This document shows positions 8,471-18,017 of a stretch of DNA of 64,000 nt, piece by piece (the first letter of the stretch is position 1; every line of letters starts with the position of its first letter). Location: positions 62,001 through 126,000 of the forward strand of contig CAWKKW010000001.1 of assembly GCA_963850345.1 (NCBI GenBank), given 5' to 3'. The notes under the pieces were generated by a model. It was not told the DNA's origin. It was given only the letters and a program-made list of their open reading frames with translations, and did not search any database. Source of the stretch: CAWKKW01 sp963850345 (lineage in GTDB: Bacteria; Acidobacteriota; Terriglobia; Terriglobales; Acidobacteriaceae). The position numbers were made by a program, and so were the translations under genes.

Positions 8471-9505
8471 TCAGCGGACGTGCGGGGCGAAGAAGATGAG
8501 GAAGACGAGGTTGCCGGCGACCAGCAGGGCAATGGGCCAGGAGAAGACGTTCCCGAAGTTGAGCGTGTAGCCGGGACCGCTGCGGCGCTGGATGAAGAGG
8601 GCCGGGTCGGCGGGGTTGTAGTAGTAGAGGCCGAGTCGCCAGAAGGAGTCGCCGTGCTGCTCAATCTGCGGTGGCGTGAACTGGCGGATGCGGGTCCATC
8701 CGTAGATCAGGTGAACCGCGGCGAGGGCAAGGGTGGCAATCAGGATGGCGCGCGAGACGTCACGGGTGATGACCAGGTGAAACGACGGAGCGAGAACCGT
8801 GAGGGACACGGCGAGAGCTCCGATCCATCCGAGCAGTATGGATGTGCGGATGGTGTAGCGGGCCATGGGAGTGCGATTGCGTGCGGTGAAACGGAGCAGC
8901 AGGAAGATGCCCGTGCTCGAAGCGAGCAGGCCGAAACCGAGTCCGGAGAGAAAACTCGCCTGGCCAGAATCCATTGCCGTGGCAACGGCGGAAAACCCCT
9001 GGTGGCCGGCGACCATAGCGAGCATCCAGATGGCGGCGGCAACTGCGATCGGCAGAATAGCGGCGTAGAGCGGCGGCATGGCAGGTAAGCGAGACTCCAG
9101 CAGCGGGACGGAGACAGCACGTGGGGCAAAGGCGGTGGTTGTAGGCCCGGCAAGTCCCGCGGCCTGCCAGGCTAAGCCGGCGTCGCGATGCGCCCGGCCA
9201 AAGGCCAGATGAAAGGCGAGTGTCTGCACCAGCAAGGCGAAGACAAAGGACAGTTGCACACTGAGGATTGCCGGCAGGTAGAGGCCCAGGAACGCGAGCA
9301 GGGAGGCGCCCAGGCCTGCGCCCACGCGGGCGCGGTAGACGCGGGTGATGCGGCGAGCTGCGGGCGTGGAGGCGAACTCGGCAGGCAAGGTGCGGCCGAA
9401 GAAGAAGAACTGGTTGACGCGCGAGGTCCAGAGATAACACGCGGAGAGAGCCGTAAGGGCAGCGATGGAGTAAACGAAGGCGGTGGTGGAATATGGCGCG
9501 ATCAT
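8471..9505 (-). CDS. DUF5808/DUF1648-type polytopic membrane protein
   Basis: 344 residues with about eight hydrophobic segments. The C-terminal part (FWRLGLYYYNPADPALFI followed by TLNFGNVFSWP) matches the DUF5808 motif found after DUF1648-like membrane domains. The role is unknown; such proteins are usually encoded with a small GntR-family repressor and thought to respond to envelope stress or antibiotics. Here the start ATG (9505) overlaps the stop of the GntR gene by four bases (ATGA), so the two are translationally coupled and share the promoter at 9906-9935. Confidence 0.85.
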   Translation of the reverse strand: MIAPYSTTAFVYSIAALTALSACYLWTSRVNQFFFFGRTLPAEFASTPAARRITRVYRARVGAGLGASLLAFLGLYLPAILSVQLSFVFALLVQTLAFHLAFGRAHRDAGLAWQAAGLAGPTTTAFAPRAVSVPLLESRLPAMPPLYAAILPIAVAAAIWMLAMVAGHQGFSAVATAMDSGQASFLSGLGFGLLASSTGIFLLLRFTARNRTPMARYTIRTSILLGWIGALAVSLTVLAPSFHLVITRDVSRAILIATLALAAVHLIYGWTRIRQFTPPQIEQHGDSFWRLGLYYYNPADPALFIQRRSGPGYTLNFGNVFSWPIALLVAGNLVFLIFFAPHVR

Positions 9506-9894
9506 GTGGTGAGCTCCCGGGTGAGACGTTCCAGTTCTCGAGTAATGGAGCCGATGGAGAGACCATCGGCGCGAACCTGTGCAATCAGTTGCCGGAGACT
9601 GCGGCTGAAGTGCTCCTCGGCCTCTGGCTGCTGTTTGGGCATTGCGCGTTCGGTGACCACTGCTCCGCGGCGGCGGCGAAGATCGAGCCAGCCTTCGGTA
9701 GCGAGCAGGCGGTATGCCTCGGCGATGGTGTTGAAATGCACGCCGAGGTCGAGGCCGAGCTCCCGCACGGTAGGGAGAGCATCACCGGGCTGGAGCACGC
9801 CCTCGACCAGCAGGGATCGCAGGCCGTCGACCACCTGCCGGTAGACGGGGATGGGCGAGTCGGGCTCGATGCGAAGTTTGGCTTCCCGTTTCAT
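9502..9894 (-). CDS. GntR-family (YtrA-type) transcriptional regulator
   Basis: 131 residues from the ATG at 9894 (MKREAKLRIEPDSPIPVYRQ). The winged-helix domain is typical: VDGLRSLLVEGVLQPGDALP, then TVRELGLDLGVHFNTIAEAY, ending GWLDLRRRRGAVV. The short C-terminal tail without a ligand domain marks the YtrA subgroup. Upstream in-frame codons run through the promoter and operator, so the 9894 start is preferred. It overlaps the DUF5808 gene and very likely represses its own operon through the palindrome at 9902-9913. Confidence 0.92.
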   Translation of the reverse strand: MKREAKLRIEPDSPIPVYRQVVDGLRSLLVEGVLQPGDALPTVRELGLDLGVHFNTIAEAYRLLATEGWLDLRRRRGAVVTERAMPKQQPEAEEHFSRSLRQLIAQVRADGLSIGSITRELERLTRELTT

Positions 9895-9901
9895 TGTTGA
9901 A

Positions 9902-9913
9902 TGTATATATACA
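9902..9913. promoter_or_regulatory. Palindromic operator TGTATATATACA
   Basis: A perfect 12-base palindrome just upstream of the GntR start, overlapping the -10 hexamer of its promoter. YtrA-type regulators are known to bind short TA-rich palindromes of this kind at their own promoters, so autorepression is the natural reading. Outer half-sites TTGAA and TTGTA extend the symmetry slightly. Confidence 0.7.
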
Positions 9914-9935
9914 ATGTACAAATAGGCGCCGTCAA
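9906..9935 (-). promoter_or_regulatory. Sigma70-type promoter of the GntR-DUF5808 operon
   Basis: On the minus strand TTGACG (9935-9930) and TATATA (9911-9906) are separated by 18 bases, close to consensus. The expected transcription start is near 9899, only about five bases before the ATG at 9894, so the mRNA would have almost no leader. The operator palindrome covers the -10. Confidence 0.7.
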
Positions 9936-9985
9936 GCTTTTGGGAGAGACTTCGAACAGAGTGGGTGGCGGCGCAGATCGGACGC

Positions 9986-9997
9986 ACTCCCTATAAT
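9986..9997 (+). promoter_or_regulatory. Candidate -10 element for GNAT-trmFO (ACTCCCTATAAT)
   Basis: A perfect TATAAT at 9992-9997, inside the small inverted repeat CTCCC-TATAATC-GGGAG, 14 bases before the GNAT start. The same 12-mer occurs before der. No recognisable -35. The predicted leader would be under ten bases. Confidence 0.4.
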
Positions 9998-10011
9998 CGG
10001 GAGAGCCCGCC

Positions 10012-10503
10012 ATGATGCTTATCCGCCCCGCACAGCCCGCCGATGCTCCGTTGATTCTCGAACTGATTCGCGAACTTGCTGCGTACGAACGGGAGCCGGA
10101 CGCCGTTTTCGCGACCGAAGCCGATGTGTTGCGCGATGGCTTTGGTCCGCAGAGGTATTTCGAATGCCTGATCGCCGAGCTGGATGGGGAGCCGGCCGGG
10201 TTCGCACTCTACTTCTTTAACTACTCGACCTGGCGCGGGCGGCCGGGAGTGTACCTGGAGGACCTGTTTGTCCGGCCGGCGTTTCGCGGTCACGGGCTCG
10301 GCAAGGCGCTGTTGATAAAGGTCGCAGCCGTGGCGGTGGAGCGCGAGTGTGGGCGGCTACAGTGGCAGGTGCTGGACTGGAACCAGTCCGCGATTGATTT
10401 TTACGAGAGCCTGGGCGCGCAGTTCATGAACGAATGGCGAACGATGCGGGTGACCGACGAGGCGCTGCTGCGGCTGGCCGAGGGTGTGGGAGTGACTCGA
10501 TGA
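10012..10503 (+). CDS. GNAT-family N-acetyltransferase
   Basis: 163 residues, a single acetyl-CoA-dependent GNAT domain. Visible hallmarks are the N-terminal IRPAQPADAPLILELIRELA, the beta4 segment VYLEDLFVRPAFRGHGLGKA with the RGHGLG pyrophosphate loop, and the C-terminal QWQVLDWNQSAIDFYESLGA. This arrangement (YLEDLFV, LDWN..A..FY..LGA) is closest to the diamine/spermidine acetyltransferase (SSAT-like) subgroup, but the substrate is not proven. The start is ATGATG at 10012. Its stop overlaps the trmFO start by four bases (ATGA). Confidence 0.9.
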   Translation: MMLIRPAQPADAPLILELIRELAAYEREPDAVFATEADVLRDGFGPQRYFECLIAELDGEPAGFALYFFNYSTWRGRPGVYLEDLFVRPAFRGHGLGKALLIKVAAVAVERECGRLQWQVLDWNQSAIDFYESLGAQFMNEWRTMRVTDEALLRLAEGVGVTR

Positions 10504-11873
10504 GCGCGCGCATTCGCGTGATTGGCGGCGGCCTGGCGGGGCCGGAGGCGGCGCTGCAGGCAGCCAAAATGGAGGTGAACGTTGACCTGTACGAGATGCG
10601 CCCGGTGCGGATGACGCCGGCGCATGAGACCCCGGACTTTGGGGAGCTGGTGTGCTCCAATTCGTTGAAATCGGAGAGTGAGAACACGGCACCGTGGCTG
10701 CTGAAGCAGGAGATGCGGCGTGCGGGTTGCGAACTGTTGCGGTGTGCGGATGCGAGCGCGGTGCCGGCAGGGCATGCGCTGGCGGTGGACCGGGTGGAGT
10801 TTTCGCGGCGGATAGCCGAAGCGATTGAGAACGAGCCGCGAATCACCGTGCATCGCGAGGAGGTAACGTCTCTCGATCCGGAAGACGGGATCACGGTGCT
10901 GGCCAGCGGACCGCTGACCTCGGCGGCGCTGTCGGCGGAGATCGCGCGACTGACGGGGAGCGAACACCTGGCGTTCTACGACTCAATCAGCCCGATTGTG
11001 GAGGCCGACTCGATTGACAAGGGACGGGTGTATTTCGCGGCGCGATATGACAAGGGAACGGCGGACTACATCAACTGCCCGATGACAGCGGAGGAGTACG
11101 ACCGGTTCTACGATGCGCTGGTGGCGGCGGAGACGGTGGAGTCGAAGGACTGGGAGAAGCTGGCCTACTTCGAGGGCTGCCTGCCGATTGAGGAGTTGGC
11201 GCGAAGGGGACGGGACACGCTGCGATTTGGGCCAATGAAGCCGGTGGGATTGCGCGACCCGCGAACGGGCAAGACGCCGCATGCCGTGGTGCAGTTGCGC
11301 TGCGAAAACCTGCGCGCCGATTCGTACAACCTGGTCGGGTTTCAGAACCACTTGAAGTATGGCGAGCAGGCGCGCATCTTGCGGCTGATTCCGGGGCTCG
11401 AGAATGCGAAGTTCCTGCGCTACGGGCAGATTCACCGGAATACTTACATCCATGCCCCCAAGGTGTTGAACGAGACACTGGCGATGAAGGCTTGGCCGAC
11501 GGTGTTCTTTGCCGGGCAGATCTCAGGAGTGGAAGGGTACACCGAGTCGATTGGAACCGGGATGCTGGCCGGGCTGTACGCCGCAAAGGCCGCGCTCGGT
11601 GAGGAGATACAAACGGTCCCGCGGCAGACGGCGCTCGGTTCGCTGGTGCACTACATTACGCACGCCGAGGGCAAGAGCTTCCAACCCGCAAACATCACGT
11701 TCGACTTGCTGGTGCCGCTCGAAGAAGAGACACGCAAGCGAGTTCGCGACAAACGGGAGCGGCATCGGATGCAATGCGAGCGGGCGCTGGCGGCGTTTGA
11801 GGGCTGGTGGTCGGAGTTCTGCGTCGAGTCGGAAGAGAAAGTCGATATCTTGATGTCCACGCCGAGTGCCTGA
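10500..11873 (+). CDS. trmFO: tRNA (uracil-54-C5) methyltransferase TrmFO, folate/FAD-dependent
   Basis: 457 residues from the ATG at 10500, which overlaps the GNAT stop. Uses methylenetetrahydrofolate and FADH2 to make ribothymidine-54 in tRNAs. The N-terminal FAD-binding motif is VIGGGLAGPEAALQAAK; next come DLYEMRP, ELVCSNSLKSE, the NCPMTAEEY and FEGCLPIEELARRG motifs, and the C-terminal FAGQISGVEGYTESIGTG FAD loop. Cysteines in CSNS and FEGC correspond to conserved family positions. Length is usual. Confidence 0.96.
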   Translation: MSARIRVIGGGLAGPEAALQAAKMEVNVDLYEMRPVRMTPAHETPDFGELVCSNSLKSESENTAPWLLKQEMRRAGCELLRCADASAVPAGHALAVDRVEFSRRIAEAIENEPRITVHREEVTSLDPEDGITVLASGPLTSAALSAEIARLTGSEHLAFYDSISPIVEADSIDKGRVYFAARYDKGTADYINCPMTAEEYDRFYDALVAAETVESKDWEKLAYFEGCLPIEELARRGRDTLRFGPMKPVGLRDPRTGKTPHAVVQLRCENLRADSYNLVGFQNHLKYGEQARILRLIPGLENAKFLRYGQIHRNTYIHAPKVLNETLAMKAWPTVFFAGQISGVEGYTESIGTGMLAGLYAAKAALGEEIQTVPRQTALGSLVHYITHAEGKSFQPANITFDLLVPLEEETRKRVRDKRERHRMQCERALAAFEGWWSEFCVESEEKVDILMSTPSA

Positions 11874-11928
11874 GCCGGACCACTTGGTCGAGTTCGGTTT
11901 GGCGAGATTTGATTCCCGACTATTGGGA

Positions 11929-11955
11929 TCCCACCCTTGCTGCGCAAGAATGGGA
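11929..11955. repeat. Hairpin element TCCCACCCTTGC...GCAAGAATGGGA
   Basis: Two paired blocks (five pairs, a 2x2 internal loop, five pairs, a three-base loop) form a compact hairpin between trmFO and the next gene. There is no T-run, so it is not a canonical terminator. Elements with this TCCCACCCTTGCG..CAAGAATGGG look are, to my recollection, scattered in acidobacterial intergenic regions; only one copy is present here. Confidence 0.45.
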
Positions 11956-12048
11956 AACCCTTGGGTTGGCGCCACGGAGATTCTTCTTTTCGGTCGCACA
12001 TGATTGCCGTACCCTCATCGAAAGCTCCGAAGGGACGGTTTCCGACTG

Positions 12049-13137
12049 ATGCAGCCCATCTCCGCCATTGATGCAATTTCGCCGGCGTTCACTCGTATGC
12101 GGCAGGTGTTGGCTTCCCCGCCATTTCGACTTGGCACGTTTCTTAAGATCGCGTTGGTGACTACCTTCGCTGAAATTGGAGCCATCACCGTGTCGGTGCA
12201 GTTGCCAGTGCAGGCGATAACCCAGTTCGCTTCGGTGATGCGCAAGGGGAATATGCCGCATGCCGTGCAGATGACGGTCGTGGTGGGGTCGTTGGTGTTG
12301 ATGGCGATGTTCGCGGTCGTTTGGCTGGCATTGGGATACGTGTTTACTCGTCTTCGCTTCGTGGTGTTCGATTTTGTGGCGAAGCGTACGACGCGGGTCG
12401 GCGACGCATGGTCGCTCTATGGGCGGCAGAGCGGGCGATTCTACGGACTGAATCTGCTGGTGCTGCTGGTGCTGATGATCGGAGTGCTCGCGGCAGCGGG
12501 GCCATTCCTGATCGGGCTGACGCGAGCCGCACAGACACATAATCCGAAGGCGATTCTGCCGCATATGCTGGCGCTTTTCGTGGGCGGGTTTGTGGTGTCG
12601 TTCGTGGTGCAGTTGGTGGATTCGGTGCTGCGAGATTTCGTTCTGCCGCAGATGGCGCTTGAAGATGCTGCCATAGAAGATGCAGGCGCCGGGTCCCTGC
12701 GAATCATGCGGGACAATCCGGGTGAAGTGATTCTGTACCTGCTGCTGAAGTTTGCTCTCACGCTGGGACTGAGCATGATATTCGCGGTGGCGCTCCTGTT
12801 GGCCGTGGCCGTGTTGGTGGTGGGTGTGGCAGGCGTGGGCTACGTGTTCTATATGCTGCTCTGGTCGGCAGGGCTGGTGGGCAGAGCGGTGGTCATCACG
12901 TATGGCGTCATCGCCGGATCGCTGCTGCTCCTGCTGTACATTCTCGGAGCGTTCGCGGCGAGCGGGATCAGCGGGGTGTTTCGCGCGGCGTACGCGGTGT
13001 ACTTCTTCGGATCGCGGTATCCGCCGCTGGGAAATCTGCTGGAGCCGCCTGCGTCGCCGGTGGAGGCTGCGCCCGAGCCCCCTGTGTTGGAGCCACCGCT
13101 GCCGGGTGCGCTGCCTCTGCCTCCTCCAGTTTGGTGA
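12049..13137 (+). CDS. Polytopic membrane protein of unknown function
   Basis: 362 residues from the ATG at 12049 (MQPISAIDAISPAFTRM), preceded by AGGGACGG. About six hydrophobic segments follow a short cytoplasmic N-terminus with the signature SPAFTRMRQVLASPPFRLGT; the cytoplasmic loop DFVAKRTTRVGDAWSLYGRQ and the tail rich in Pro (LEPPASPVEAAPEPP) are also seen. The layout resembles the DUF7544/glycerophosphoryl-diester-phosphodiesterase-membrane-like proteins common in Terriglobia, but that link is tentative. No catalytic motif is visible. It precedes moaC by about 100 bases on the same strand. Confidence 0.75.
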   Translation: MQPISAIDAISPAFTRMRQVLASPPFRLGTFLKIALVTTFAEIGAITVSVQLPVQAITQFASVMRKGNMPHAVQMTVVVGSLVLMAMFAVVWLALGYVFTRLRFVVFDFVAKRTTRVGDAWSLYGRQSGRFYGLNLLVLLVLMIGVLAAAGPFLIGLTRAAQTHNPKAILPHMLALFVGGFVVSFVVQLVDSVLRDFVLPQMALEDAAIEDAGAGSLRIMRDNPGEVILYLLLKFALTLGLSMIFAVALLLAVAVLVVGVAGVGYVFYMLLWSAGLVGRAVVITYGVIAGSLLLLLYILGAFAASGISGVFRAAYAVYFFGSRYPPLGNLLEPPASPVEAAPEPPVLEPPLPGALPLPPPVW

Positions 13138-13235
13138 GGTTGGGACGCAACGATGCGGGCGTCGCTTTCGCAGGACGAGGAAGCGCATAGGTGAAGGCTG
13201 CATGCGCGGGTGGCGGCTGCGATAGTCTGGTGTGC

Positions 13236-13700
13236 ATGGATAAGCTGTCGCATTACGACGAGCAGGGCCAGGCGCACATGGTCGACATCAGCGCGAAGGC
13301 GGCGACCCGTCGTGAGGCTGAAGCGTCGGCGTTTGTTGCTCTCTCAGAGAAGGTGCTGGCCGCGCTGCCGGAGAATCCCAAAGGAAATCCGCTGGAGGTG
13401 GCGCGCTTCGCAGGAATTCAAGCGGCGAAGAGGACGTCGGATCTGATCCCCATGTGTCATCCGCTGGCGCTGAGTTTTGTGGAGGTGACAGCAACTGTGG
13501 TCGAGGGTGGGATCGCAATTCGCACCATCGCCGCGACCACTTCCGGCACCGGCGTCGAAATGGAAGCGCTCACCGCCGCGGCCGTAGCGGCGCTCACCGT
13601 TTACGACATGTGTAAGGCCCTGGACAAAGGCATTGCGATCCGGGAGATCGTGCTGGAGCGCAAGTCCGGCGGCAAGAGTGGCGAGTACCGCCGGAGTTAA
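13236..13700 (+). CDS. moaC: Cyclic pyranopterin monophosphate synthase MoaC
   Basis: 154 residues from the ATG at 13236 (MDKLSHYDEQGQAHMVDIS); the frame remains open upstream to 13191 but this start gives the normal length. Converts the MoaA product to cyclic pyranopterin monophosphate in molybdenum cofactor synthesis. Diagnostic motifs are AGIQAAKRTSDLIPMCHPL and GVEMEALTAAAVAALTVYDM, ending KALDKGIAIREIVLERKSGG. No moaA is adjacent. Confidence 0.96.
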   Translation: MDKLSHYDEQGQAHMVDISAKAATRREAEASAFVALSEKVLAALPENPKGNPLEVARFAGIQAAKRTSDLIPMCHPLALSFVEVTATVVEGGIAIRTIAATTSGTGVEMEALTAAAVAALTVYDMCKALDKGIAIREIVLERKSGGKSGEYRRS

Positions 13701-13873
13701 GGCTGACTTAGGAGCCAGAGGCTCGTGACATCTTGAGCGTTCGTCGTATGGCTGACAACCCTCACTTATGACACCGCTAGACTACCTTGCCCAGGCGCGT
13801 AACACCCGGACAGGCTGGCGCGTGGAGACCGCGATTCGCGGACTCATGCACGCGCCGAACCACACGCAACCGG

Positions 13874-14860
13874 CTACCTAGCCAGCGCCAGGTATTCTCC
13901 AAACCACTTCTGTTCGTCTGTCCAGGACTGCGCGATGCGGAAACCGGCGCTCTCGAGCAGCCGGGTGATACTGCCGCCTGTGTATTTGTAACTGTTTTCA
14001 GTGTGAATCGTTTCTCCCCGGGTGAGCTTCACCTCAATCTCGAGCGCAGGGATCTGCACGCACTGGCCGATGAGGCTTTCGAGGTGCATCTCGATACGGG
14101 ACTGCTCTTCGTTCCAGCGCGCGCGATGGCGGAAGAGTCGCAGGTTGAAGTTGCTGCCGAATTCGCGATTGATGCGGTGAAGCACGTTTTTGTTAAAGGC
14201 GGCGGTGACTCCGGCGGCATCGTCGTAGGCCTGCACCAGCACCTTGCGGTCCTTGACCAGATCGATGCCGAGCAACAGCGCGTCGCCGGGAGCGAGTTGG
14301 CGGCGCACGTCGCGCAACAACTGCTGCGCGACTGCAGGCTCGAAGTTCCCGATGCTGGAACCGATGTAGAGGACCATGCGGCGATGGCCGTCGGCCTCAA
14401 TGACGCCGAGGCCTTCGGTATAGTCGGCCACCTGAGACAGAACGGTAACTCCGGGCAGATCCGATTCAATGTGCTGGCGCGCCTCTTCTAGAGCGGTGGC
14501 CGAGACATCGATGGGGTGATAGGTGACGCTGCCCTGTCGACGTACAGCGGCGCTGAGCAGCAGGCCGGTCTTGGTGGCGGTTCCGGCGCCGAGTTCAATC
14601 ATGGTCAGCGAACGGGACCCGGACGCTGCCGCGATGATTTCGTCGGCATGGGCGGCAAGGATCGAGCGTTCGGTGCGCGTGACGTAGTACTCGGGCAATT
14701 CGGTGATGCGTTCAAAGAGGCGCGAGCCTTCCGCGTCATAGAACAGCCAGGGACTTAAAGTCTTCGGACGCGAGGTGAGGCCGTGATACACCTCGCTGCC
14801 CACAGGAGTCTGCGCCGCTTCGGGCAGATAGGGAAGAGATGAAGCTGCAAGTGAAACCAT
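13874..14860 (-). CDS. egtD: L-histidine N-alpha-methyltransferase EgtD
   Basis: 328 residues. Trimethylates histidine to hercynine with SAM, the first step of ergothioneine synthesis. SAM-binding ELGAGTATKTGLLL is near residue 105; YIGSSIGNFEP and LLLGIDLVKD follow, and the C-terminal part has the family pattern MHLESLIGQCVQIP then IHTENSYKYT. Length is typical. It lies 50 bases downstream of egtB, same strand, so the pair forms an operon. Confidence 0.95.
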   Translation of the reverse strand: MVSLAASSLPYLPEAAQTPVGSEVYHGLTSRPKTLSPWLFYDAEGSRLFERITELPEYYVTRTERSILAAHADEIIAAASGSRSLTMIELGAGTATKTGLLLSAAVRRQGSVTYHPIDVSATALEEARQHIESDLPGVTVLSQVADYTEGLGVIEADGHRRMVLYIGSSIGNFEPAVAQQLLRDVRRQLAPGDALLLGIDLVKDRKVLVQAYDDAAGVTAAFNKNVLHRINREFGSNFNLRLFRHRARWNEEQSRIEMHLESLIGQCVQIPALEIEVKLTRGETIHTENSYKYTGGSITRLLESAGFRIAQSWTDEQKWFGEYLALAR

Positions 14861-14910
14861 AACGTTCTGGGAAAACCCCCGAGGCTCTGATGTGCGCGGG
14901 TGAGATTGCG

Positions 14911-16191
<1,281 letters not shown>

Positions 16192-16331
16192 GTGGGGACG
16201 AACCTCCTCTTGTTAGAGACCGCTTACAGCCTGGTGTTGCTTTTAGAGGCAGAGATCCCGTTCATGGACTCAGAACTTTGGCGTGACAATTCCTTTTAGA
16301 CTCAATTTTCACGAAGGCGCAATCTTCTCGT

Positions 16332-17057
16332 TTAATGCGCGTTGAAGAGGCGGGCGAGGGCATAGGCAAATCCGGCTGCGACTCCGCCAATGAGCATGGT
16401 TTGCACGCCGCTGCGGACCATGCCTGCGCCGGTAAGGCGACCCTTGACGCCACCGAAAACGAGTAGGGCGGCAAGGGTGATGACGACGGAGATCCAGAGC
16501 GCGTTCATCGGATTGGAGGCGAGCATGTAGGGCAGGAGAGGAATGAGGCCTCCCGCGATATACGAGAAGGCTATGGTGGAGGCGCTGCGGCTGGCGCGGC
16601 CCTTCTCCTGCTCTTCGAGGCCGAGTTCAAAACGCATCATGAAATCGACCCAGGCCTTGGGGCTGCGCTTGAGGGCTTCGAGCACGGAGCTGCTCTCGGA
16701 TCGCTGGACTCCATACTGCTCGAAGATTTCGTAAATTTCTTCTTCCTCGTCGCGAGGACGCTCGACCACTTCGCGCTCTTCCCTGTGGCGTTCGCTGGCG
16801 TAGTGTTCCGCATCGCCCCGGGCAGCCAGATAGCCACCAAGACCCATGGCGATCGAGCCGGCGGCGATCTCGGCGAGACCGGCGAGGACGACCAGGTGCA
16901 TGGGGTTGGCGACGCCGCTACTGTTGACCACTCCAGAGAGGCCGGCGGCGAGGGCAAAAGGGACGGTGAGACCATCGGACATACCAATGACGACGTCGCG
17001 AACCATTTCGCTCGATTCAAAATGGCTCTCGGTGTGGGAATGCGCGTGGTCGTGCAT
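16332..17057 (-). CDS. VIT1/CCC1-family metal transporter
   Basis: 241 residues. Membrane exporter of Fe2+ or Mn2+ of the vacuolar iron transporter family. It begins with a His-rich tail (MHDHAHSHTESHFESS), then the family opening VRDVVIGMSDGLTVPFALAAGL; ASGSIAMGLGGYLAARGD-like helix 2 is present (AAGSIAMGLGGYLAARGDAE). Residues ~85-150 are a charged cytoplasmic helical insert (EREVVERPRDEEEEIYEIFE) that in this family binds metal. Three more membrane helices follow. Whether it handles iron or manganese cannot be decided from sequence. Confidence 0.92.
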   Translation of the reverse strand: MHDHAHSHTESHFESSEMVRDVVIGMSDGLTVPFALAAGLSGVVNSSGVANPMHLVVLAGLAEIAAGSIAMGLGGYLAARGDAEHYASERHREEREVVERPRDEEEEIYEIFEQYGVQRSESSSVLEALKRSPKAWVDFMMRFELGLEEQEKGRASRSASTIAFSYIAGGLIPLLPYMLASNPMNALWISVVITLAALLVFGGVKGRLTGAGMVRSGVQTMLIGGVAAGFAYALARLFNAH

Positions 17058-17228
17058 GGAGGGAAGTTTACCTTACCGGCTGTTTCGTCCCAGCAAAGGT
17101 GGATGGCGACGCCGAGCGGAATGGACTGCGTCCCAGAAGAGGGAGCCTTCGTCTAAGGAAAAGAAACCAGCCTGGATTGAGCGACGCATTCTGACTGCTG
17201 GGTTGGATTCATTGGAGAAGACAGAACG

Positions 17229-17960
17229 ATGAAAGCCCGCTGGCTGCAGTCTCGTGTGGTTCCCGTCGCAATACTGGCAATTCTTGCGTTTGCCGTGTGC
17301 GCCTGGGCGCAGGAGGGTGGGCGCGAGGGCGGCGGCCCATTTGGCGGCGGGCAGGGCGTGAGGGGCACAGTCACGGACCTGTCGGGCAACGACGCGACGA
17401 TCAAGACCGAAGAGGGCGACACCTACAAGGTCATCACGGGCGCCAACACACGCATCATGAAGGACCGGCAGCCCGCGAAGCTGACCGATGTTCACCCCGG
17501 AGACATGCTGTTTGTGGGCGGACAGGTGGACGCACAGGCGAAGACGGTGGGGGCGGCGTTTGTAGCCATTGTCGACGCCGAGCAGGTCAAGAAAATGCGC
17601 GCCGACCTGGGCAAGACCTGGGTGGCGGGAAAGATCACCGCGATCAATGAGACCAACATCACGGTCCACCGGGTGGACAACGCAGACCAGACGATCGCGG
17701 TCGATGAGAACACCTCCTTCCGCAAGCGCCGCGAGAGCATCACCATGGCGGACATCAAGGTTGGCGACCAGATCACGGCTCGGGGACAGGTGAAAGACGG
17801 CGTATTCGTTGCAGCGGAGTTGGGCGTGGGTGGACGCGGCATGATGGGTGGCGGTGGCAGGCGCGGTCCCGGCGGAACGGGAGGCGGGCCGGGCGGTGCG
17901 AATGGTCCGGATCAGGGGCCGGGAGGAACTGGTGCTCCTCCTGCTGACGGACCGAAATAG
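17229..17960 (+). CDS. Secreted DUF5666-type protein with Gly-rich tail
   Basis: 243 residues, starting at the ATG with GGAGAAGACAGAACG upstream. A signal peptide (AILAILAFAVCAWAQ) is followed by two small OB-like beta modules (VRGTVTDLSGNDATIKTEEG and VAGKITAINETNITVHRVDN), each ending in a 'DVHPGDMLFVGGQV / DIKVGDQITARGQV' turn, as in DUF5666 proteins. The last ~50 residues are Gly/Pro-rich low complexity. Probably periplasmic or outer-membrane associated; function unknown. It leads into the TonB-receptor block 60 bases downstream. Confidence 0.8.
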   Translation: MKARWLQSRVVPVAILAILAFAVCAWAQEGGREGGGPFGGGQGVRGTVTDLSGNDATIKTEEGDTYKVITGANTRIMKDRQPAKLTDVHPGDMLFVGGQVDAQAKTVGAAFVAIVDAEQVKKMRADLGKTWVAGKITAINETNITVHRVDNADQTIAVDENTSFRKRRESITMADIKVGDQITARGQVKDGVFVAAELGVGGRGMMGGGGRRGPGGTGGGPGGANGPDQGPGGTGAPPADGPK

Positions 17961-18017
17961 CGCGAATTCCCCGCCTCGGGCTACCTGTATCCGGCTTCGA
18001 CAACGTCTATTCGTCTC

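Noticed and set aside
11920..13203. 427-residue His/Gln-rich minus-strand frame
   Set aside because: Antisense of the polytopic membrane protein gene; composition is that of a complement of hydrophobic codons.
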